Assembly (NCBI GenBank): GCA_016219905.1
Contig: JACRKA010000060.1
Location: 1-50,966, forward strand
Source of the DNA: Verrucomicrobiota bacterium
GTDB lineage: Bacteria; Verrucomicrobiota; Verrucomicrobiia; CAIQCK01
Reading direction: 5' to 3'
DNA length: 50,966 nt
This document shows positions 43,850 to 50,966 of the stretch, piece by piece (positions within the stretch are counted from its first letter, which is position 1; the number at the start of each line of letters is the position of its first letter). Both the position numbers and the translations under genes were made by a program. The notes beneath the pieces were generated by a model. The model saw nothing but the letters and a program-made list of their open reading frames with translations. It was not told the DNA's origin and made no database searches.

Positions 43850-44686
43850 TCAGTGGCGCTGACGGGTGGTGAGTTCACCCGCGGTGATGAATCGCACGAC
43901 GCCTTTGGACGCGGGCACCAGTTCTTCCATGGCCGTGATGGTTTCGTCATGGACGTGGCCGATGGCCAAGGCCCATCCATCTTTTTGGGCGGCTGCGACA
44001 CATTGTTGCCACTGGGTCCGTATCGCAGGAACGCTTCTCTCGTTGTCCAGATAGACCGTCCTTTGGGCGGCGGGAATCCCAAGCTCCCGGGCCACCGAGC
44101 AGGCCACCGTGTCCTTGATGGTGCGGCTGTCCACGAAGAACAGCCCTTTCGCTTTGATCTCTTGCAGAATCCAGGTCATCCGCTGGCGGTCCGGCGTGAT
44201 GCGGCTGCCCATGTGGTTGTTGACGCCAACGCGGTGCGGGACGGCGGCGAGATGCTGGCGGACCCGCAGCCGCACCGCGTCTTCGGCCATATCGAACGTG
44301 ATCGGTTCGCGGCCGAGGTAAAGGCCGGGGGGCTTGGACAGCGGTTCCAACGGCAGGTGGACCATGACCTCCTTGCCGGCACGATGCGCGATCTCCGCGC
44401 ATTCGACGCTGTGCGCCTCGCCGGGAAGAACGGCGACCGAAAAGGGAGCGGCAATCCTGCACAGCCGTTGGACCAGTGACGGCTCGGCCAGACCGGCATC
44501 GTCAATGACGACGGTCATGGAAGGAAGCGGCGCGCCGGCCGGCTCCGGAGCGCAACCGTCCAACAATGACAGTGGAACGCCTGCGAGCAGAGCGAGACCG
44601 AAAAGCGCCGCCGCAAGTGCCGATGGCCTGCCGAGCGCGCGATGAACCGCCGCGCCAGAGACGCCGGACTTTTTGTTGAGGGTCAC
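43850..44686 (-). CDS. Divergent polysaccharide deacetylase (YibQ-like)
   Basis: GTG 44686 is preceded by AGGTGGAAGAATT; the track TTG start at 44713 is less likely. 278 residues with a membrane anchor (SALAAALFGLALLAGVPLSLL). YibQ-like motifs: MTVVIDDAGL, PFSVAVLPGE, VMVHLPLEPL, GVNNHMGSRIT, LFFVDSRTI, and AIGHVHDETI. The DD/H pattern of the family matches. It is probably periplasmic; the substrate is unknown. It is convergent with the NodB-type deacetylase, 6 bases apart. Confidence 0.88.
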   Translation of the reverse strand: MTLNKKSGVSGAAVHRALGRPSALAAALFGLALLAGVPLSLLDGCAPEPAGAPLPSMTVVIDDAGLAEPSLVQRLCRIAAPFSVAVLPGEAHSVECAEIAHRAGKEVMVHLPLEPLSKPPGLYLGREPITFDMAEDAVRLRVRQHLAAVPHRVGVNNHMGSRITPDRQRMTWILQEIKAKGLFFVDSRTIKDTVACSVARELGIPAAQRTVYLDNERSVPAIRTQWQQCVAAAQKDGWALAIGHVHDETITAMEELVPASKGVVRFITAGELTTRQRH

Positions 44687-44715
44687 AATTCTTCCACCTC
44701 TTTCATATCGCAAAC

Positions 44716-47700
44716 CTACTCTTGAGACGCGCCGGCAACTTTCGGGACGAGGCGGCCTTTCTCAAGCCGCCACGGCACGTGTTGTTCGACCAAGCGCGCG
44801 ATCTCCTCAGGACTGTCGGATTCGAGCCGCGCATCCCAAAGTCTGGCTGTCTTGTCAAAACCGGCGGTGACGATCCGCGTGCCGTCAGGGCTGAAGACCG
44901 CCGAGGAAAGTTCGTTGCTGTGCCCGTCAAGAGACGCCAACAGCTTGCCGGTCTTGTCGTCCCAGACTTTGGCGGTCTTGTCCTCGCCCGCGGTGACGAT
45001 GAAGTTGCCCTGGGGATTGAAGGCGATGTGTTTGACATAGCCCGTGTGCCCATCGAGGGCGATGATGAGCCTGCCGGTGTTCGCATCCCACACCTTCGCG
45101 GTTCCGTCGCGGCTGCACGTGGCCACGCGGCTGCCGTCGGAGTTGAAGATGGCGAACCGAACCCAATCCTTGTGGCCGTCGAGCGAGAGCATCAGCCGGC
45201 CCGAGTCCGCATCCCAAATCCTGGCGGTCTTGTCCTCGCTGGCGGTGACGACCCGCCCGCCCGCCGGATCAAACATGGCGAAGCCCAGCGTTTCCTTGTG
45301 GCCGTCCAGCGAGAAGGCGGGCTTGCCGCGCGCGATGTCCCAGACTTTGGCGGTGTTGTCCGCGCTCGCGGTGACCAGCCGCGCGCCGTCCGGGCTGAAG
45401 CTGGCGCAATTGACATCCGTTGCGTGTCCCTCCAGCCAAGCGATCCGGTTGCCCGTCGCCGCATCCCAGACCCCTGCTTTCCCGTCCGCACTGGCGGTCG
45501 CGAGCTGCTTTCCATCCGGGCTGAACTCGCTCCAGAGGATCTTGTCCTTGTGCCCGGCGAGCGTGGCCAGCGCGTTCCCGCCCGCGGCGTCCCAGATTCT
45601 GGCCGTTGCATCGTCGCTCGCGGTCACGACGCGCGTGCCGTCGGGCGAGAACGAAGCACGCGCCACGCGCGCCTTGTGGCCGTCGAGAGAGACGAGCCGC
45701 TTGCCGCTGGTGGCGTCCCATATCTTGGCGGTCGCGTCATCGCTCGCCGTCACGATCCGCGTGCCGCCAGAATCAAACGCCGCGCTGTTGACGTAGCCCG
45801 TGTGCCCCTGAAGGGTCGCGATCTGCGAACCTTCGGCCAACGAAGAAGACGCTCCTTGCTTTGCCCTGCGAGATCCCAGACACGCCAGCAACTGGCCGTC
45901 CGCCGCGTCCCACACCGTGGCGTTGCCGTCCTCGCTCGCCGTCGCAATGCGCGCGCCATCGGGACTGAACCCGGCCGAGTAAACGTAGCCCGTGTGGCCG
46001 GCCAGCGTGAAAAGGCACTTCCCGGTTTCCGCGTCCCACACCTTCGCGGTGTTGTCTCCGCTCGCAGTGACGACGCTCCTGCCATCGGGGCTGAAGGCAG
46101 CGACAAACACGAAGCTGTTCTCTTTGTGGCCCTCCAGCGACGCGAGCATCTTCCCGCTTGTGGCGTCCCACACCTTCGCCGTGTGGTCGCGGCTCGCCGT
46201 CACCACGCGCTTGCCATCAACGCTGAACGCCGCGCGCCGGATCCAGTCCGCGTGGCCCGACAGTGAGGCGACGAGCCTGCCGCTGGCGGCCTCCCAAATC
46301 CGCGCCGTGTTGTCCGCGCCCGTCGTGACGATGCACCGGCCGTCAGGGCTGAACAGCGCATGTCTGACGCTCTGCGCGTGGCCTTCCAGCGATCTCAACA
46401 GCGCGCCCGTCCGTCCATCCCAGACTTTGGCCGTCCGGTCATCGCTGGCAGTGACGATCATCGCGCCGTCGGGGCTGTAGAATGCGGAGTTGACGTAGCC
46501 CCTGTGGCCGTCGAGGGAAAACGCGGGCTGGCCGGTCGCCACGTTCCACACCTTCGCCGTCATGTCCTCGCTGGCGGTGACGACGTGCCGCTGGTCCGGG
46601 CTGAAACATGGCGAGAAGACCTTCTTGCCGTGGCCGACGAAGGCCATCAGGGACTTGCCGCTGCCCGCGTCCCAAATCCGCGCTGTCTTGTCGTCGCTGA
46701 CCGTCACGATGCGGCGGCCGTCGGGGCTGAACACGGCGGCGTTGATCTCCTTGCTGTGCCCCTCGAGGACGTGCAGCAGCGCGCCGCTGCCCGCGTCCCA
46801 GACCCTGGCCGTGGAATCGCGGCTCCCGGTGACCACGCGGCGGCCGTCAGGGCTGAACGCGGCGGAGTAAATCGCCTTCGTGTGCCCGCGCGGCGCGGCG
46901 GCGCTTTCCTCGACCCCCTTGCGGGCTTGGGCGATCAGGAATCGCAGGGCCGGCTCGGAGATGCCGGCTTGGTATGCCGTTGAAAGATAAACCAGCGCCC
47001 GCTGGCGGTTGCCCGCGAGCAGTTCCTGGCGGCCCAGCTCGATGCACCGAAGGGCGAACTGCCGCTCGACCTCCACCGCCCGCCGCGCCTCCTGCCATCG
47101 CCACACGCCGGCCAACGAGGCCGCCACCGCCGCGCCGACGATCGCGAGTTGCGCGCGCCGCCAGAACCGGCGCCGTTTGTCGCGCTGCTTCAACTCGTCG
47201 TAGCCGACCCCGATCAGGCCCGCCAGCAGCTTCAGCCGCGCGTTTGCTTTTCCATCGCCGCCGTCCCGCACGTCGGCCGCAATCGGCTCGACCCGCTCGG
47301 CGGTGACCGAGCGGTCCGGCCCGACGTGGAACCGGATCGCCTCCGGGAAACACTCCGGCGCCCCCGCACCGGGCTTGTCGGATGCGTTCGGCTCGCCGTC
47401 CACAATCAGGCACAGCACGCGGTCCTCGCGGCCCAGCGCCTTGAAAATCTTCACCTCCTCGTTGACCCATCGCGACACCGCTGACCGCGGCGAACAGATG
47501 ACGATCAGGTATCGGGATTGCCGGAGGGCGTTATCGAGGTTCTGGTTGAGGGCCGAGGAACTCGGCAGCTCCTCGCGGTCGCGGAAGATGGGAAACGCGC
47601 GCGCCGGCACGGCCCCGTCGCGCGATGGCCGCCCCACGAGCCGGCGCGGCACGCGGTAGGTCTCCAGCGACTTGTGCAGCCAGTCGCCCCACTTTTTGTC

Positions 47701-47775
47701 CGCGTGGCTGTAACTGATGAAGGCCCGGTATTTGAAAGGGCCGCCCGTCGCCGCGTGTTGTGTCGCTTCAGGCAT
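44716..47775 (-). CDS. TIR domain - transmembrane - WD40 protein
   Basis: 1019 residues from ATG 47775. TIR domain about 14-150 (YRAFISYSHADKKWGDWLHK, then RYLIVICSPRSAVSRWVNEE, including the Trp/Glu pattern where the TIR catalytic Glu lies). A membrane span near 210-230 (LAIVGAAVAASLAGVW) and a short linker follow. Then sixteen WD40 repeats, each ending like DKTARIWDA (VVTGSRDSTARVWDA to IVTAGFDKTARLWDA), perhaps two eight-bladed propellers. TIR-TM-WD40 proteins are seen in bacteria, and some TIR domains cleave NAD+. A role in signalling or defence is an inference. A 29-base gap separates it from the yibQ-like gene. Confidence 0.9.
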   Translation of the reverse strand: MPEATQHAATGGPFKYRAFISYSHADKKWGDWLHKSLETYRVPRRLVGRPSRDGAVPARAFPIFRDREELPSSSALNQNLDNALRQSRYLIVICSPRSAVSRWVNEEVKIFKALGREDRVLCLIVDGEPNASDKPGAGAPECFPEAIRFHVGPDRSVTAERVEPIAADVRDGGDGKANARLKLLAGLIGVGYDELKQRDKRRRFWRRAQLAIVGAAVAASLAGVWRWQEARRAVEVERQFALRCIELGRQELLAGNRQRALVYLSTAYQAGISEPALRFLIAQARKGVEESAAAPRGHTKAIYSAAFSPDGRRVVTGSRDSTARVWDAGSGALLHVLEGHSKEINAAVFSPDGRRIVTVSDDKTARIWDAGSGKSLMAFVGHGKKVFSPCFSPDQRHVVTASEDMTAKVWNVATGQPAFSLDGHRGYVNSAFYSPDGAMIVTASDDRTAKVWDGRTGALLRSLEGHAQSVRHALFSPDGRCIVTTGADNTARIWEAASGRLVASLSGHADWIRRAAFSVDGKRVVTASRDHTAKVWDATSGKMLASLEGHKENSFVFVAAFSPDGRSVVTASGDNTAKVWDAETGKCLFTLAGHTGYVYSAGFSPDGARIATASEDGNATVWDAADGQLLACLGSRRAKQGASSSLAEGSQIATLQGHTGYVNSAAFDSGGTRIVTASDDATAKIWDATSGKRLVSLDGHKARVARASFSPDGTRVVTASDDATARIWDAAGGNALATLAGHKDKILWSEFSPDGKQLATASADGKAGVWDAATGNRIAWLEGHATDVNCASFSPDGARLVTASADNTAKVWDIARGKPAFSLDGHKETLGFAMFDPAGGRVVTASEDKTARIWDADSGRLMLSLDGHKDWVRFAIFNSDGSRVATCSRDGTAKVWDANTGRLIIALDGHTGYVKHIAFNPQGNFIVTAGEDKTAKVWDDKTGKLLASLDGHSNELSSAVFSPDGTRIVTAGFDKTARLWDARLESDSPEEIARLVEQHVPWRLEKGRLVPKVAGASQE

Positions 47776-47835
47776 GGTCAGTTCTGTTCATCGGCCCGTC
47801 GGCCATCGCAGCCCGATGTGACCACGGAGGACTTT

Positions 47836-49380
47836 TCACTTCAAGAGACTTTGCGCGATCACCGTGTCAACCGGGTTCCAGTCGTCGGTGAAGGTGCCGC
47901 GCGCCGGTGGTTGGAGAGCCGGCGGGACACGGGCGGCAACGAGTTGGCCCTGCCACGAATCCGGAGCGTAAGAGCGGTCCTCCAGCCACGGCTTCCACGA
48001 TTTCGTCGAAGCCAGGAGAATCACATTGTGCGGCGCCTGCCGGTCCTTGTTCACGGCGAAGACCTCGACATGCGAGAACACGGCACGCAGGGTGGCCAGG
48101 ACATTGCCGAGCAGCGCCGCGCGGCCGCCTTCCACGGCGCTGACGATGTTTATGAGGAAGACGCCGTCGTCTGCGAGTTTCGACTTCGCATCCGAAAAAA
48201 ACTCGCGCGTCACGAGATGCGAGGGAACACGGCGCACGCCGTTGTAGGCGTCGCCAAAGATGAGGTCGTATTGCTGTTTTGTGCTCCGAAGGAAACGACG
48301 CGCGTCGCCGGCGTGGGCGTGGACATTGGGGAATTCGTCCAGCTTGAAGAACCGGCGGCCGGCCGCAATCACGGCGGGATCAATCTCCACCACGTCCACG
48401 TGCACGTCCCTGCCCAGCCTGGCCGTATGCTCCGGCATCCCGAACGCGCCGCCGCCGATGAACAGGGCGCGCTTGAGTTTCAGGTCGCCATTCAGCCGTG
48501 CGAGCTGCCAGTAACGCTGGTAGGGCATGACGAGGTCCCCGCTCCCCACCGTCATGGCGCCTTCGATCGTGGAATCCAGCATCAGGTAGCGGTTGGTCTC
48601 GCCGGCGCCGCGATAGTCCTGGATCTCGATCTGGTGATAGAAGGAAGAGTGTTTGAAAACGGTGGTCGGATCCGGCTTCGGGGCCGCAAAGCCGCCGAAC
48701 GCCGCGCCGGCCAACACCAACGCCGAAGCCTTCGCGATATTCTTCGCCGCTTTTCGGCCGAGCTGGAAGGCCGGCAGGGAAAGCGCGCACAACACGGCCC
48801 CGGTGCCGAGGAATATCGTCTTCACGCCGAACAGCGCGAGCAGCACGAATCCGCAAAGAAATGTCCCCACGAAACTGCCGAGCGATCCCATCATGCTGAC
48901 GAAGCCGGCCGCCCGGCCGACGTGTTCGTCATGCCCGGCCAGGCTGTAGAGCCGCACGGCTGCGGGTGAAACCGCGCCGAGCAGGATGCCGGGCAGCGTG
49001 AACAGGACCAGCGAGATGATGACCGGGCCGGAGATGAGTCCGGCATCCACCAGCGAGGGAGCGAGAAGGATGTTCAACGCCGGGATCAGCATCGTGAGCG
49101 CCGCGGCACCCGCCAGCAACCAGCCAAGCAGGTCCATGCGCTTGAATTTGTCCGCCAGCGCGCCGCCGAGAAAGCCACCGACGCTGAACGCGATGAGGAT
49201 GACGCCGATGAGCGCCGTCCACGTGTGGAGGCTGTTGCCGAAGTTCGGCGCGAGCAGCCGGTTCGCGCTGATCTCGATCACCATGATGGCTGCGCCGGCG
49301 ACGAAGCAGATGAGGCCGAGCAGGACGCGCGTCGCGCGGGGGCTGGGAGCATCGCTGCCGTTGGTGGCGGGCGGCGTCAT
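47836..49380 (-). CDS. Membrane/spermidine-synthase-like fusion protein
   Basis: ATG 49380 overlaps the stop of the preceding lipoprotein gene (ATGA); 514 residues. Residues about 15-235 hold seven or so hydrophobic helices, of the type placed before polyamine synthase domains (LLGLICFVAGAAIMVIEI, LIGVILIAFSVGGFLGGALA, GPVIISLVLFTLPGILLGAV, AAGFVSMMGSLGSF). From about 285 the Rossmann methyltransferase-like fold is seen: RALFIGGGAFGMPEHTAR, VDVVEIDPAVIAAGRRFF, YDLIFGDAYNGVRRVP. Such fusions are widespread but their product is unproven. No SAM decarboxylase gene is in view. Confidence 0.85.
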   Translation of the reverse strand: MTPPATNGSDAPSPRATRVLLGLICFVAGAAIMVIEISANRLLAPNFGNSLHTWTALIGVILIAFSVGGFLGGALADKFKRMDLLGWLLAGAAALTMLIPALNILLAPSLVDAGLISGPVIISLVLFTLPGILLGAVSPAAVRLYSLAGHDEHVGRAAGFVSMMGSLGSFVGTFLCGFVLLALFGVKTIFLGTGAVLCALSLPAFQLGRKAAKNIAKASALVLAGAAFGGFAAPKPDPTTVFKHSSFYHQIEIQDYRGAGETNRYLMLDSTIEGAMTVGSGDLVMPYQRYWQLARLNGDLKLKRALFIGGGAFGMPEHTARLGRDVHVDVVEIDPAVIAAGRRFFKLDEFPNVHAHAGDARRFLRSTKQQYDLIFGDAYNGVRRVPSHLVTREFFSDAKSKLADDGVFLINIVSAVEGGRAALLGNVLATLRAVFSHVEVFAVNKDRQAPHNVILLASTKSWKPWLEDRSYAPDSWQGQLVAARVPPALQPPARGTFTDDWNPVDTVIAQSLLK

Positions 49381-49841
49381 GGTCCGTCCACGTAGAAAAG
49401 GAGGTTCACGATTTTCCATCCGTCCGGCCCGCGCCGGAGCGTGAAGAAATCAGCGCCGCGCTCCTCCTTCTTGCCGGTGGTGAGCACCCAGGTCACCGTG
49501 GCCTGCGCGGCCTTGGAGTCGCCTTGTATCCTGATCTCAAGAGGACGCTCGGTCGCGGGTGCTTCGCTTTGCTCATGGAAAAGTTTCTGACCGTGGAGGA
49601 AATCAGCGAGGTCTCTGCTGGTGATCTCGCCGTTCCTAGCCATGAAGTGGATGCGCGCCTGCGAATCGAAGCATGCGCCGTAGCCGTCCATGTCGCGGTG
49701 CGACCACGTGTCGAAATAGCGGTCCAAGAACGCGCGGATCGCGGCTTCATCGGAATGCGCGGCGACCGATGGCCGGCAAGCGGCCAGCATTAGGAGGGAC
49801 AATGCAGCGGATGTGAGACAGACCAGCAAACGCTTCGTCAT
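49377..49841 (-). CDS. NTF2/SnoaL-like lipoprotein
   Basis: Start at ATG 49841 (the track ORF begins 19 codons earlier) gives a lipoprotein signal MTKRLLVCLTSAALSLLMLA with lipobox LAAC at Cys23; 154 residues. The mature part has the NTF2-like cone pattern: EAAIRAFLDRYFDTWSHRDM, ACFDSQARIHFMARNGEI, VTWVLTTGKKEERGADFFTL and WKIVNLLFYVDGP. A periplasmic small-ligand binding or enzymatic role is possible. Translationally overlapping the spermidine-synthase-like gene, with which it probably forms an operon. Confidence 0.8.
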   Translation of the reverse strand: MTKRLLVCLTSAALSLLMLAACRPSVAAHSDEAAIRAFLDRYFDTWSHRDMDGYGACFDSQARIHFMARNGEITSRDLADFLHGQKLFHEQSEAPATERPLEIRIQGDSKAAQATVTWVLTTGKKEERGADFFTLRRGPDGWKIVNLLFYVDGP

Positions 49842-49986
49842 GTGCGCGTGGAAAGCCTCCCGGCGCGTCATGCGCACACCCCGCCTGCCCGTGGACATCA
49901 GAACCAGTTTCCCGCCCTCCGTCCCCCCGCCTTACGAACGCCACCCTTGGACTCTCCAAGGCTGGCGAGAAATGCCAACGGCTTTG

Positions 49987-50100
49987 CTACCGCTGCACGT
50001 TGGACGGCGGAGGAGTCGGCGCGGCCTTGTTCTTGTCATCGCCCTGCGCAAATGCAACCACAGGCAAGGCCAGAAGAACCGCTAACAGAATCATTTTCAT
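49987..50100 (-). CDS. Tiny secreted peptide, 37 aa
   Basis: The track frame begins at 50181, but a strong promoter lies just before the in-frame ATG 50100. That gives MKMILLAVLLALPVVAFAQG, a Sec-type signal peptide with an AFA cleavage site, followed by only ~18 polar residues (DDKNKAAPTPPPSNVQR). Mature peptides this small are often structural or signalling; nothing more can be said. The gap down to 49842 has no other gene. Confidence 0.55.
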   Translation of the reverse strand: MKMILLAVLLALPVVAFAQGDDKNKAAPTPPPSNVQR

Positions 50101-50106
50101 GGCTGC

Positions 50107-50135
50107 TATATATAGCTCCGGGTTTGGGCTGTCAA
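50107..50135 (-). promoter_or_regulatory. Consensus sigma70 promoter for the tiny secreted peptide
   Basis: On the minus strand TTGACA (50135-50130), a 17-base spacer, and TATATA (50112-50107). Six bases later comes the ATG at 50100. The transcription start, about seven bases after the -10, would fall on or at the A of the ATG, so the mRNA would be leaderless. Confidence 0.6.
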
Positions 50136-50192
50136 ACCAATCGTTCATGAAACTTCGGTCGGCGGCCCCGGCGCGCGCCAAGTCGCCTTGCG

Positions 50193-50966
50193 TCAGCGCT
50201 GGCCTTGCAGCTCCCTCGTTTCCGGGAACTTCGCCCTGGCCCGTTCGAGGAGGATCGTTGAGAGGACTTCCTCCTTTTGCTTCCTCAGGATGCTGATGGC
50301 GCTGGCGTAGGCGGCGACATCATCGGGCAACCGCTTCAGGGCGGACTGCCGTTGGAAATGCTGCCGCGCCGGATCCTTCTCATCTCCCGCGATGGCCAGC
50401 AAGGCCACGGGGTCCGTCGGATTCAGTTCGTAAGCCGCCTGCCATGCCCAGCGCTGGTCCATCGCAAGGAGGGTGGCGACGAACCGCGGCACCGTGTGCG
50501 AACTCCCCGGCCAGACCGGGCGGCTCGTCGGATCGGAGAAGTGCCACGCGAGCACGTCGTGGTAGGCGCGCAACGCCCCGGCCCGGCTGGCCACCCGGCC
50601 CCGGAGGACATGGGGATCGTCCGGAGCGCGAACCGCCGTGTCCGTCTCCGGATCAATCCTGGTCTCGCTGATGGCTTCGAGCACCGACGCGAGCATCTGG
50701 CGGTCTTGCGCATCCGTCGCCGCGATGACCCGGCTGTAGTTCACATCCCATATCTGCGCCGTCCCGTCCTTGCAGGCCGTCACCACGTGCCGTCCGTCCG
50801 GGCTGAACGCGGCAGACTTGACCAGCTCGGCGTGCCGCAAAGGTTTCCCCAGCGGCTTGCCCGTCGCCACATCCCAGAGGCGCGCGGTTTGGTCCTGACA
50901 AGCTGTGACGACGAACCGGCCATCGGGACTGAACGCGGCGCCGTTGACCGCCTCATCATGCTCCAA
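50193..50966 (-). CDS. WD40 repeat protein, C-terminal part (runs off window)
   Basis: The frame is open to the window end (TTG at the edge is not a credible start). Two WD40 repeats are seen (FSPDGRFVVTACQDQTARLW and FSPDGRHVVTACKDGTAQIW), followed by ~170 residues of mixed helix with AYHDVLAWHFSDPTSRPVWP and AISILRKQKEEVLSTILLER, unlike any domain I recognise. The repeats resemble those of the TIR-WD40 gene 3 kb away, but the tail is different, so this is probably a related effector or sensor with another C-terminus. N-terminal domains are outside the window. Confidence 0.85.
   Translation of the reverse strand: MEHDEAVNGAAFSPDGRFVVTACQDQTARLWDVATGKPLGKPLRHAELVKSAAFSPDGRHVVTACKDGTAQIWDVNYSRVIAATDAQDRQMLASVLEAISETRIDPETDTAVRAPDDPHVLRGRVASRAGALRAYHDVLAWHFSDPTSRPVWPGSSHTVPRFVATLLAMDQRWAWQAAYELNPTDPVALLAIAGDEKDPARQHFQRQSALKRLPDDVAAYASAISILRKQKEEVLSTILLERARAKFPETRELQGQR

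Overview
The window is about 51 kb of GC-rich, densely coding DNA. It most resembles a free-living member of the Verrucomicrobiota (Pedosphaera/Limisphaerales-like). That placement is inference from gene content: several Tat-exported Gfo/Idh/MocA oxidoreductases, a PATR-like segment, an apgM-type homoserine-kinase candidate next to thrC, a sigma factor paired with a membrane vWA protein, secreted PQQ-type propellers, and many short palindromic repeats. No 16S rRNA or ribosomal marker is present to confirm it.

Layout. 1-4 kb: 3' end of thiC, a secreted BNR sialidase-like protein, a small unknown, a DJ-1/PfpI protein overlapping a LemA-like protein, and a convergent membrane protein. 4.3-14.9 kb: a tightly packed run, maeB-hypF-hypC-nifJ-DHOD-like-hypD. 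It links malate/pyruvate metabolism, pyruvate:ferredoxin oxidoreductase and [NiFe]-hydrogenase maturation; maeB/hypF, hypF/hypC and hypC/nifJ overlap. 14.9-18.1 kb: an accessory island with two attC-like sites that carry minus-strand cassettes of unknown small proteins (a CALIN-type remnant without an integrase in view), a cytochrome c fragment, a YkgJ protein and repeat pairs. 18.2-23.4 kb: four consecutive Gfo/Idh/MocA oxidoreductases, three with twin-arginine signals. 23.4-26 kb: small membrane proteins, with a hicBA toxin-antitoxin pair lying between a truncated and an intact copy of the same membrane-protein gene.

26-30.6 kb (minus): smpB, translationally overlapping a very large GH2-family protein whose N-terminus is built from a repeat. 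30.8-34.7 kb: thrC overlapping an apgM-family gene, probably threonine biosynthesis, then a secreted beta-propeller. 34.9-40.9 kb: ECF-like sigma factor, a vWA protein with an anti-sigma-like head, and bifunctional PutA with a palindromic element inserted in frame in its linker. 41-44.7 kb: secreted proteins, tRNA-Arg(TCT), and two polysaccharide-deacetylase-like proteins. 44.7-51 kb (minus): a TIR-transmembrane-WD40 protein with 16 repeats, a fused membrane/spermidine-synthase-like protein, an NTF2-like lipoprotein, a tiny secreted peptide with a consensus promoter and probably a leaderless transcript, and the 3' part of a second WD40 protein that runs off the window.

The strongest unusual signal is repeat biology. 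At least seven families of short palindromes, mostly arranged as inverted pairs like REPINs, lie between genes, against start codons (ykgJ-like gene, the 41 kb secreted protein) and in frame inside coding sequences (putA linker, GH2 N-terminus). The second is the attC cassette remnant. Most minus- or plus-strand giant ORFs in the supplied track (for example 4179-6608, 9014-12550, 18301-20670, 27334-29907) are GC-rich shadows and are not annotated.
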